Assembly: GCA_900321895.1 (NCBI GenBank)
Contig: ONYB01000012.1
Location: forward strand, 1 to 13,292
Reading direction: 5' to 3'
Origin: an uncultured Brachyspira sp.
GTDB taxonomy: Bacteria; Cyanobacteriota; Vampirovibrionia; Gastranaerophilales; Gastranaerophilaceae
DNA length: 13,292 nucleotides
Position numbers and translations under genes: made by a program. Every line of letters begins with the position of its first letter. Position 1 is the stretch's first letter. Of the stretch, positions 6,594-12,689 are shown piece by piece. Under the pieces are notes generated by a model that searched no databases, was not told where the DNA came from, and was given only the letters and a program-made list of their open reading frames with translations.

Positions 6594-6627
6594 AAAAAGA
6601 CCCTCCAAAATTTTGGAAGGTCTTTTT
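6594..6627. terminator. Shared bidirectional terminator between the Hcp-like gene and rpsG
   Basis: A 13-position stem with one mismatch (6598-6610 with 6611-6623), read AGACC...GGTCT, is flanked by A5 on the left and T5 on the right. It can stop both the plus-strand operon and the minus-strand ribosomal operon, which converge here. Confidence 0.88.
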
Positions 6628-6645
6628 GTTATATTAATCAAAAAA

Positions 6646-7116
6646 TTAATATCTGTAGTGAGCGAAAGCTTTGTTAGCTTCTGCCATTTTGTGGGTATCT
6701 TCACGTTTTTTGCAAGCAGAACCTGCACCGTTTGAAGCATCGATAATTTCATTAGACAATTTGTCGATGAAAGATTTACCGCCACGTTTTTTAGCTGATT
6801 CAATAATCCAAGAAGCAGCGAGAGCGAACCCTCTGTCAGCTTTAACTTCGATAGGTACTTGGTAAGTAGAACCACCGATACGTCTTGCTTTAACTTCCAA
6901 CAACGGAGTTGCGTTAGTCATAGCTTTTTGGAAAATTTCCATAGCTTTTTCATTAGTTCTTTCTTCAATTCTTTCCATAGTAGAGTAGAAGATTTTTTCT
7001 GCTAATGACTTTTTACCGCGTCTCATGATACGGTTAATAAATTTTGATATATCAACACTGTTGTATACCGGATCTGCCAAAGGAACTCTTTTAGCCGGTT
7101 TAGAACGTCTAGACAT
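6646..7116 (-). CDS. rpsG: 30S ribosomal protein S7
   Basis: S7 nucleates assembly of the 30S head by binding 16S rRNA and lines the mRNA exit channel. The 156 residues are exactly the usual bacterial length. Typical sequence is seen at the start (MSRRSKPAKR, DPVYNSVDISKFINRIMRRGKK), in the middle (NATPLLEVKARRIGGSTYQVP) and at the end (KKREDTHKMAEANKAFAHYRY). The start codon shares one base with the rpsL stop (TAATG), and its GGAGG ribosome binding site lies in the last codons of rpsL, so the two are translationally coupled. A terminator follows directly, with no fusA or tuf. Confidence 0.98.
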   Translation of the reverse strand: MSRRSKPAKRVPLADPVYNSVDISKFINRIMRRGKKSLAEKIFYSTMERIEERTNEKAMEIFQKAMTNATPLLEVKARRIGGSTYQVPIEVKADRGFALAASWIIESAKKRGGKSFIDKLSNEIIDASNGAGSACKKREDTHKMAEANKAFAHYRY

Positions 7117-7499
7117 TATTTCTTACCTCCTTTAGCTCTTTTTGCACCATATTTTGATCTGCTTTGTGTTCTGTTAGCAACACCAGCTGTATCAAGAGTA
7201 CCTCTAACTATGTGGTAACGAACACCAGGAAGGTCTTTTACTCTGCCGCCTCTGATAAGAACGACACTGTGTTCCTGAAGGTTGTGACCGATACCAGGGA
7301 TGTATGAAGTAACTTCAAATCCGTTAGTCAAACGAACCCTTGCAACCTTTCTCAAAGCTGAGTTCGGTTTTTTAGGTGTTGTAGTGTAAACTCTGGTGCA
7401 TACTCCACGTCTTTGAGGACAATCCATCAAAGCAGGAGATTTTGTTTTGTCTGTTAGCTTTTTACGTTCAGAACGTACAAGCTGGTTAATTGTAGGCAT
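7116..7499 (-). CDS. rpsL: 30S ribosomal protein S12
   Basis: S12 sits at the decoding centre and helps control translational accuracy. The 127 residues include the invariant loop TTTPKKPNSALRKVARVRL (39-57) and GGRVKDLPGVRYH (84-96). The lysines at 43 and 88 and the proline at 91, which change in streptomycin-resistant mutants, have the sensitive-type residues. Asp89, the site of methylthiolation in many bacteria, is present. The start has a clear AAGGAG site and follows a leader of about 140 nt. It heads a two-gene operon with rpsG. Confidence 0.98.
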   Translation of the reverse strand: MPTINQLVRSERKKLTDKTKSPALMDCPQRRGVCTRVYTTTPKKPNSALRKVARVRLTNGFEVTSYIPGIGHNLQEHSVVLIRGGRVKDLPGVRYHIVRGTLDTAGVANRTQSRSKYGAKRAKGGKK

Positions 7500-7639
7500 A
7501 GTTTTCTCCTTAAATTAAGTAACTGTTTTGTGAAGATTGACCCTGAAACCCTTACGCATTCCGAGCCAACGAGCCATTCTTTCAGAATAAAGCGTGTCAT
7601 CAACGCTGCCACACCCTAATCGGTTCGGCTCTGCTTCAC
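7500..7639 (-). promoter_or_regulatory. Structured 5' leader of the rpsL-rpsG mRNA
   Basis: About 140 nt lie between the predicted transcription start and rpsL. The leader is visibly more GC-rich than its surroundings. It can form a long-range helix between GAGCCGA (minus strand, 7625-7631) and TTGGCTC (7563-7569) that encloses smaller hairpins such as ATTCT-GAA-AGAAT and GCGT/ACGC. A direct repeat GGCTCGTTGGCTCG lies at its 3' side. Ribosomal operons often carry leaders that bind their own products, so autoregulation by S7 or S12 is a reasonable inference. I do not recognise a known leader family. Confidence 0.45.
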
Positions 7640-7645
7640 TCTCTC

Positions 7646-7674
7646 ATTAAACTACGCTCATAGCGGGATGTCAA
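7646..7674 (-). promoter_or_regulatory. Strong rpsL-rpsG promoter
   Basis: On the minus strand, a consensus TTGACA (7669-7674) and TTTAAT (7646-7651) are exactly 17 bases apart. This is the best promoter in the window, as expected for ribosomal genes. Transcription would start near 7639. Between it and repeat copy B (7675-7711) I see only a short G-rich stretch. Confidence 0.8.
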
Positions 7675-7711
7675 GGGCGGCGGAATTTGTGAGCAGGTGG
7701 GGGGTAATAAA

Positions 7712-7848
7712 AAGTGAATAAGTGAATAAGTGAATTCGCCCTGCGGGCTCGTGAATAAGTTCTTATAGGGTGCTACGCACCAAAGCTGTTTTTGAGCGTA
7801 GCGAACGTAAAGCACTTATTAACTTATTAACTTATTTACCTCTTCACT
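7712..7848 (+). repeat. Palindromic intergenic repeat, copy B
   Basis: This 137-bp element aligns end to end with the reverse complement of copy A (3355-3493). It starts with three AAGTGAAT-type units and has a GCCC-TGC-GGGC hairpin (7738-7748), the GGTGC-TAC-GCACC hairpin (7769-7781), then GAGCGTAGCGAAC, and a right arm of ACTTATT/AACTTATT units. The loop of the GCCC hairpin differs between copies (TGC versus TAAA) while the stem is kept. The right end runs into leuD and contains its TGA stop codon. leuD has no other terminator before the rpsL promoter. Confidence 0.85.
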
Positions 7849-8344
7849 GCATTTCCAAATTAAACCCGCCGTTTTTCTTAATATGTTCGACAAGTCCGCC
7901 GTCGTTAAGCATTTTTATCATTACAGGCGGGAGCGGTTCTATCGGAATAATTGCTCCGTTTGTTAAATCCGTCAAAATTCCCTTTTCAATATCCAAATCT
8001 AACTCGTCACCCGCATTAATTCCGTCGGTGTCGCATTCGATTGCCAAAAGTCCGATGTTTATGGCATTTCTGTAAAAAATTCTGGCAAAAGATTTCGCAA
8101 TAACAGCACCTACACCTGCTATTTTGATAATCTGTGGAGCGTGTTCACGTGAAGACCCGAGCCCAAAATTATTACCGCCTACGACAAAATCACCTTTTCT
8201 CATTTTTGACGCAAATTCAGGATCTGCATCTTCCAAAACATGCTTTGCAAACTCAGGCAAATTTGATCTCAAATGGAATAATCTCCCCGGTGCAATGTGG
8301 TCTGTAGAAATGTTATCTCCGAACTTAAAAGCTTTTCCCCTCAT
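7844..8344 (-). CDS. leuD: Aconitase-family small subunit: 3-isopropylmalate dehydratase small subunit type
   Basis: This is the swivel-domain subunit of a two-subunit hydro-lyase. With a LeuC-type large subunit it isomerises 2- to 3-isopropylmalate in leucine synthesis. The 166 residues fit the short, archaeal/clostridial LeuD2 class. Seen are FGDNISTDHIAPGR (8-21), the substrate-selecting loop LFHLRSN (22-28), GNNFGLGSSREHAP (57-70), AKSFARIFYRNAINIGL (83-99) and the PLPPVMIKMLNDGGLV tail. No large subunit or other leu gene is adjacent, so a related substrate (homoaconitate or dimethylmalate type) cannot be excluded. The ribosome binding site is AAGGAG, six bases before ATG. The stop codon lies in repeat copy B, so the last residues may have been reshaped by insertion. 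The family is sure; the exact substrate is moderate. Confidence 0.88.
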   Translation of the reverse strand: MRGKAFKFGDNISTDHIAPGRLFHLRSNLPEFAKHVLEDADPEFASKMRKGDFVVGGNNFGLGSSREHAPQIIKIAGVGAVIAKSFARIFYRNAINIGLLAIECDTDGINAGDELDLDIEKGILTDLTNGAIIPIEPLPPVMIKMLNDGGLVEHIKKNGGFNLEMQ

Positions 8345-8405
8345 AATTTCTCCTTAATTTCATCTGTCTGATTGATTTTTATTTTACTACAAAAGAGAAA
8401 ATATG

Positions 8406-8414
8406 TGTTATAAT
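8406..8414 (+). promoter_or_regulatory. Extended -10 promoter of the histidine-phosphatase gene
   Basis: TGT followed directly by a perfect TATAAT (8409-8414) forms an extended -10 element. No clear -35 is seen. Predicted start is about 20 nt before the ATG at 8442, which has a GAGG ribosome binding site. Confidence 0.5.
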
Positions 8415-8441
8415 TAAGAAAAATAAAGATTTGAGGTAAAA

Positions 8442-9065
8442 ATGTATTTCAGCAGAAAATGTAAAATAACTTTTATTTGCCACGGAGCAACCATATATTC
8501 AGACGAATTCAGATTTTCGGATGTCGAAAACTATCCGCCGATTACTGAAGCCGGCTATGAAGAAATTGATAAGATTTGTGACTATTTGAGAAAGCGTGGA
8601 GTTAAGAATGACAAAATTTACTCGTCATCAGCTTCAAGATGTTTGCAAACTGCAAAACTTATCTCGAAAGTTTATAAAAAAGATTTTGATATTGCAGAAG
8701 GTCTAAAACCTCGCAAGTGCGGTAGTTTTAACGGCAAAACTTTTGAACAGGTAGAGAGAGAAAATCCAGAATTGTTGCAACGTTTGATTTCTCAGCCGAA
8801 TATTGCAACTCCTGACGACGCTGAAAGCGTAACCGATTTTATTACGAGAGTTTCAAATACAATAAACACCCTTGTTGAAGAAAATATCGGCAACAGAATT
8901 ATTATCGTAACCCACCCTGATGTAATTAAGGCGGCAATTTGCGACGCATTGAACATTCCGCATTCGGGAATGCAACATATTTATATTAAAACCGGCAGTG
9001 CTACTCAAATCAGTTATTTTGAAAGCTGGAAAAGCCTCGTATATTCGGATTATACGCCATTATAA
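8442..9065 (+). CDS. Histidine-phosphatase (phosphoglycerate-mutase-like) protein with altered catalytic motif
   Basis: The 207 residues have the fold signatures of the family. ITFICHGAT (9-17) replaces the usual RHGE/Q; a second phosphate-binding arginine lies in SSSASRCLQTA (R66); the second histidine is in IIVTHPDVIKA (H158). The invariant first-motif arginine is cysteine (C13), and the LxExxxG block that supplies the general acid reads LKPRKCG (88-94), with proline where Glu is expected. H14, R66 and H158 remain. Normal members are phosphatases or mutases for small phosphorylated metabolites; this one may have low or altered activity, or a binding role. Its last 16 bases overlap the 3' end of the convergent radical SAM gene. 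No operon partner is present. The fold call is firm; the activity is doubtful. Confidence 0.85.
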   Translation: MYFSRKCKITFICHGATIYSDEFRFSDVENYPPITEAGYEEIDKICDYLRKRGVKNDKIYSSSASRCLQTAKLISKVYKKDFDIAEGLKPRKCGSFNGKTFEQVERENPELLQRLISQPNIATPDDAESVTDFITRVSNTINTLVEENIGNRIIIVTHPDVIKAAICDALNIPHSGMQHIYIKTGSATQISYFESWKSLVYSDYTPL

Positions 9066-10597
9066 CCCGTCAGTTTTCGGCATTCCTGCTTTAAAAATTC
9101 CGATTTCGGGGAAATTTCTATAAAATTCCACGGCAAATCTTTTTCAAGCTGGTAATTTTGTAATGCGTAATAATCTGTGTCAATTTTTAATTCTTTTGCC
9201 GCAGATTTAAAAGCTCCAAGCTTACCGCCTTTTTTATAAACATCAATAAGAAAATCTGTCAAATTCTTATCACCACGAGAAAGAACTGCTTGCCAATAAT
9301 CCCATTTTGCACTCGAAACAGTTGCCGTAACCCCGATTTTGTGCATTTCTTTTTTGATAAAATTTTCTTTTTTTTCTAAGGTTTTGTTATCTTCACGTCC
9401 AAACCATTGGAACGGTGAATGCGGTTTCGGAACAAAAGTCGAAAACCCGAACGATATGTCAAAACCTTTGTATTTCTGCTTAATTCGTTTTGCCAACGAA
9501 ATCATCTCATCCAAATCTTCTTGAGTTTCTGTCGGCAAACCGAGCATACCGTAGAATTTAAACCCTTTTAATCCCGCATTTTGTGCAATATCTATTGCTT
9601 TAAAAATTTGCTCCTCTGTAAGATTTTTGTTAATTACCTTGCGAAGACGTTCACTTCCCGCCTCAATCGCAAGGGTGCAATTCTTTTGCCCCGCGGCCTT
9701 GAGTGTTTCAAGGATTTCAGGCGTAATAGTATCAACACGAAGGGAGGACACGCTCATTTCAATTTCCTGCCCCGATTTGATTTTTTGATATACGTAATTA
9801 CAAATCTCTTTAAACTTAGGATGAGCGGACAGTTGAGCACCTAAGAGTGCTATTTTATTTGTGTGTTCAAGTCCCAAGTCAATCGCCTCAATGATTTTTT
9901 CGTAAGGCAAAAATCTGAACGGTAAATTCAAGTAAGAAGCAATACAGAACCCGCAACGGTTTGCACATCCTCTTGCAACTTCAATAATAAAAGTATTCGG
10001 GAAGAAGGCTTTTTCACTCAAAATCGGTGTATAAATCACCTCTTGAAGTCTTTTTGTAGCTTTTTTTACAATACCGTGATTGACAGATGGGACATAAATT
10101 CCGTCAATTTTTGCCAATTTCGCTAAAATTTCCGCCTTCGTCAAATCTCGATTATCTTTGCAAATTCTAATCGCTTGCAGATTTACGTCCTCACCGTCCC
10201 CAAGAATAAAGAAATCAATAATCTCCGCATAAGGTTCGGGATTTGCGGTCACAACAGGGCCTCCTGCGTATAAAAGCGGGTGCGAATTATCTCGATCTTT
10301 GGCTTTTATTGGAATATTAAAATTATCAAGAATTTTGAAAAGCTCTAAAAAATCCGTATCAAATGAGAACGAGAACCCGATTAAATCGACATTTCGTGCA
10401 TCGAAATCAGATTTGTTGCTGTCCGAATAAACCCGTTCCGCAATGATATATTCTTGCTCATCCAGTTGCTTAAACAGCCACAAATAACCGAGCGAGGACA
10501 TCGCAAACGCTTCACATCCGGGGTATGCCATCCACACATTGTAATCTGCGTCTTGTGAAACCTTTGGCGAATAGAGATAAGTTTCGCTGTTATTCAT
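9050..10597 (-). CDS. Radical SAM protein with N-terminal B12-binding-like domain (TIGR03960/YgiQ-like style)
   Basis: The product is 515 residues from ATG 10595-10597, preceded at a suitable distance by GGAAGG; a longer reading to 10651 would lie inside the upstream gene. Residues about 20-190 look like a cobalamin-binding-type Rossmann domain (VWMAYPGCEAFAMSSLGYLW, VDLIGFSFSFDTDF, LLYAGGPVVTANPEP, FFILGDGED), but I see no DxHxxG cobalt-ligand motif. The radical SAM core follows, with CxxxCxxC at C211, C215, C218 for the [4Fe-4S]-SAM cluster. Later come SSLRVDTITPEIL, LAIEAGSERLRK (309-320) and GLKGFKFYGMLGLPTET (342-358), typical of the methylthiotransferase/BchE-like SAM barrel. Substrate unknown; related proteins are widespread, including in cyanobacteria. 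It is translationally coupled to the permease gene by an 8-nt overlap. Confidence 0.88.
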   Translation of the reverse strand: MNNSETYLYSPKVSQDADYNVWMAYPGCEAFAMSSLGYLWLFKQLDEQEYIIAERVYSDSNKSDFDARNVDLIGFSFSFDTDFLELFKILDNFNIPIKAKDRDNSHPLLYAGGPVVTANPEPYAEIIDFFILGDGEDVNLQAIRICKDNRDLTKAEILAKLAKIDGIYVPSVNHGIVKKATKRLQEVIYTPILSEKAFFPNTFIIEVARGCANRCGFCIASYLNLPFRFLPYEKIIEAIDLGLEHTNKIALLGAQLSAHPKFKEICNYVYQKIKSGQEIEMSVSSLRVDTITPEILETLKAAGQKNCTLAIEAGSERLRKVINKNLTEEQIFKAIDIAQNAGLKGFKFYGMLGLPTETQEDLDEMISLAKRIKQKYKGFDISFGFSTFVPKPHSPFQWFGREDNKTLEKKENFIKKEMHKIGVTATVSSAKWDYWQAVLSRGDKNLTDFLIDVYKKGGKLGAFKSAAKELKIDTDYYALQNYQLEKDLPWNFIEISPKSEFLKQECRKLTGYNGV

Positions 10598-11630
10598 CCG
10601 AATTACCTTCCGTAGCGGTTGCATTGATTGGTGCAAGGTATAGTTCGTCAATCAAAACGCAAATCATAGCAGCGATTGCAGGTGAAAGAATTACCCCCCA
10701 GAAACCAAGGAATTGTTCTGATAAAAACAATGCCAAGAAAATCATAAGCGGATGTAATTGCATAAATTTGCCAAAAAGTATCGGTCTTACTATATAATTT
10801 GACAGTTGTTGAACAATCAAAAATCCTGCAACAATAAGGATTATTTTAACCAGTCCGAGTTGGTAAGCTACAAGTAAAATGGCGACAAGAGCAATCGTAG
10901 GGCCTAAAAGCGGGATTATATCTAAAATACCCGCAACTAAACCGAGTAAAAACGCATAATCAACGCCGAGTACCAAAAGTACAACTGTTATCATCAAGCC
11001 GACAGCAATCATTGATAAAATTTGTGTTCTGACGTAACCGCCGACTTTTCTGCTTATTTCGGAAAGAATTCCGGATGCTTTTTCTTTATATTGAGGCGGG
11101 AAAAATTCAATAAATTTATCTTTAAGATATTTTTTATCAGCAAGAATATAATAAATAATCATAGTGAGGGCAACGATAATTACGAATACCTGAAAGATTC
11201 CAACCGTTACGGTCAGGGACTGGTTGACGAGACTTTGTGCCACATCCGGAGATGCGTTCATAACCTTGTCTAAAGATATCATTTCAGGCAATTTGTGCCC
11301 AAAAATACTGAAATTTGAGAGATTTGTGATGATTGCAACAATTCTTTCGGGCAGACCAATGATGAAAGCACCTATTTCTTTGTAAGCAATCATAACAATC
11401 GGGACAAACAAAGCAAACACGGCAAGAGTGCTTGTAAGCACTGCTATCGCTGACGCAGCACTGCGAGAGAATTTCTTTTGCAGCTTCACGACAAACGGAT
11501 TTAGTGCACAAGCAATTACGTAAGCCGCAAAAAATAACATAATTATTCCCGTAATTTTTGGAATCATGAGTAGTAAAAAGATTACCAAAATCAAAAAAAT
11601 CAGGTTTTTCCCTCTAAAATATTTGAGCAT
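10590..11630 (-). CDS. AI-2E family permease (PerM/YhhT/TqsA type)
   Basis: This is a 346-residue polytopic inner-membrane protein. Hydrophobic segments lie at about 9-24, 28-44, 60-82, then 140-163, 203-223, 226-268, 268-276 and 294-328. The hydrophilic middle (about 85-135 and 165-200) and the signature DIIPLLGP (237-244) with the following NYIVRPILFGK (278-288) mark the AI-2E/PerM superfamily. Members are implicated in autoinducer-2 export or Na+/H+ antiport, but most have no proven substrate; here none can be inferred. I chose ATG 11628-11630 over the adjacent TTG because GGAG lies seven bases before the ATG. It is the first gene of an operon with the radical SAM gene. Confidence 0.92.
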   Translation of the reverse strand: MLKYFRGKNLIFLILVIFLLLMIPKITGIIMLFFAAYVIACALNPFVVKLQKKFSRSAASAIAVLTSTLAVFALFVPIVMIAYKEIGAFIIGLPERIVAIITNLSNFSIFGHKLPEMISLDKVMNASPDVAQSLVNQSLTVTVGIFQVFVIIVALTMIIYYILADKKYLKDKFIEFFPPQYKEKASGILSEISRKVGGYVRTQILSMIAVGLMITVVLLVLGVDYAFLLGLVAGILDIIPLLGPTIALVAILLVAYQLGLVKIILIVAGFLIVQQLSNYIVRPILFGKFMQLHPLMIFLALFLSEQFLGFWGVILSPAIAAMICVLIDELYLAPINATATEGNSDE

Positions 11631-11664
11631 CAAGTATCTCCTATATTAAATATCCCTCTAAAAA

Positions 11665-11693
11665 ATACTATCAAAAAGAACCAAACTTTACAA
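11665..11693 (-). promoter_or_regulatory. Promoter of the permease-radical SAM operon
   Basis: On the minus strand, TTGTAA (11688-11693) and TAGTAT (11665-11670) have a 17-base spacer. Transcription would begin about 28 nt before the ATG. The rest of the divergent gap (11694-11809) is AT-rich; no clear plus-strand promoter was identified. Confidence 0.5.
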
Positions 11694-11809
11694 TAAGACA
11701 AAATGCTATAAATATATTAACTTTTGTAACAAAAATTCCGTAAATTAAGCAATTTTCGCCAACATATATACTTTATATATTTAAGAGTACAAACACGAAG
11801 GATATAGAC

Positions 11810-12355
11810 ATGGGATTCCTAACAGGAGCATTTCTAAAAAGCTATAGTGCCGTTCAGCGGATTCGACTGCAAAACCAGTTGACCTCCGTAACGCTTAGAA
11901 TGCAACGTGTCAACAGACGCAGTAATGACGTCCAAAAACAAATATCACAAATGAAAAATGCCCAAACTATGAACTTAAAATCTATGCAGAGTGTTTGGAA
12001 TCAGGGTGCTTATGCAGCATATCAGTCTAGTATGAGTGCAATAAATGGGGACACCACTCTTTCTGATCAACAAAAAATGGCTGAAATGCAAAAAGCACAA
12101 AGTGTATTTACAATGGCTCAACAGCAAAACGCATTACAAGCATCGCAGCAACAAGCTCTAATAGAAAATTCAATACAAGAATTTGAAGAAGCACAGCTTG
12201 AACCTCTTAAAAATGAAGAAGAAGCATTGACACTTGAAAAGAATGCTATAGAATCACAAATCAAGCTTATCGAAGGTCAAGAACAAGCTTCAGCACAAAT
12301 GGAAAAATCAAGCCAAAAAGATTTCGTACCGGAATACACCGGCGGTGGCGGTTAA
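11810..12355 (+). CDS. Gln-rich helical orphan protein ending in GGGG
   Basis: I do not recognise this 181-residue protein. It starts with a mildly hydrophobic MGFLTGAFLKSYSAV stretch, but this is too short for a transmembrane helix and not a classical signal peptide. Most of the rest is predicted helix by composition: a basic region (17-48: RIRLQNQL ... RMQRVNRR), a central Gln/Met/Ala-rich part (49-120), then an acidic coiled-coil-like region (121-165, EFEEAQLEPLKNEEEALTLEK). It ends in a proline-containing tail with four glycines (FVPEYTGGGG, 172-181). It has no cysteine. The ribosome binding site is GAAGGA, seven bases before ATG. It is transcribed alone and a clear terminator follows. 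Size and helical content are compatible with a secreted helical protein, an adaptor or a filament-associated protein; nothing in the context decides. Confidence 0.8.
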   Translation: MGFLTGAFLKSYSAVQRIRLQNQLTSVTLRMQRVNRRSNDVQKQISQMKNAQTMNLKSMQSVWNQGAYAAYQSSMSAINGDTTLSDQQKMAEMQKAQSVFTMAQQQNALQASQQQALIENSIQEFEEAQLEPLKNEEEALTLEKNAIESQIKLIEGQEQASAQMEKSSQKDFVPEYTGGGG

Positions 12356-12385
12356 TACCCCACAAAAACAAGCCTCCTTTCATCA

Positions 12386-12420
12386 TAAAGCCCCGAGCAT
12401 CACCTCGGGGCTTTAATCTT
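12386..12420 (+). terminator. Intrinsic terminator after the Gln-rich helical gene
   Basis: A 12-bp stem (12386-12397 with 12404-12415) with GCCCCGAG/CTCGGGGC core and six-base loop precedes a short, imperfect T-rich tail (TTTAATCTT). Confidence 0.85.
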
Positions 12421-12483
12421 ATCTAGCCAAAAAGTCCGATGAAATTCTGCACTACACCTTAAATAATATTTTTGGAGGTCTTT

Positions 12484-12669
12484 ATGAAAGTTTCTGTTTC
12501 CTCAAAATGTACAGCCTGCGGAATTTGCACAAAACTATGCCCCGAAATCTTTGACATTTTCGGAAATCAAGTCATCGCAAATCCGGAAAAAATCTCGGGA
12601 CGAGAAGACAACTGCATTGACGCAGCACTAAATTGTCCTTTTAATGCTATAAAAATCAGCGACTGGTAA
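12484..12669 (+). CDS. Single [4Fe-4S] cluster ferredoxin
   Basis: This small cytoplasmic electron carrier has 61 residues from ATG 12484. GGAGG at 12474-12478 fixes this start; an in-frame TTG at 12472 overlaps that site. Cluster ligands are C9, C12 and C15 (CTACGIC) and the remote C51 in CPFNAI. C19 and C44 match the two extra cysteines that form a disulfide in Thermotoga-type single-cluster ferredoxins, where the second cluster has been lost. The likely partners are low-potential anaerobic enzymes, none of which is adjacent; the radical SAM protein nearby is one possible client. It is monocistronic and converges on thrB with a 20-nt gap lacking a visible terminator. Confidence 0.94.
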   Translation: MKVSVSSKCTACGICTKLCPEIFDIFGNQVIANPEKISGREDNCIDAALNCPFNAIKISDW

Positions 12670-12689
12670 AATTTAGCCTGCTCGGTGGG

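Noticed and set aside
7500..7600. Leader peptide reading MTRFILKEWLVG upstream of rpsL
   Set aside because: It has no well-placed SD and runs out of frame into rpsL; it more likely reflects the structured leader.
7500..7640. tRNA or other standard RNA gene in the rpsL leader
   Set aside because: No cloverleaf, T-loop or CCA-end pattern could be assembled on either strand.
7712..7735. CRISPR-like tandem repeats (AAGTGAAT units)
   Set aside because: The units are 8 bp, have no spacers, and form the arms of the palindromic element.
7770..8075. Open frame antisense to leuD, starting in repeat copy B
   Set aside because: It begins inside the palindromic repeat, lacks an SD, and runs antisense to the well-conserved leuD; its product is Pro/Ser-rich noise.
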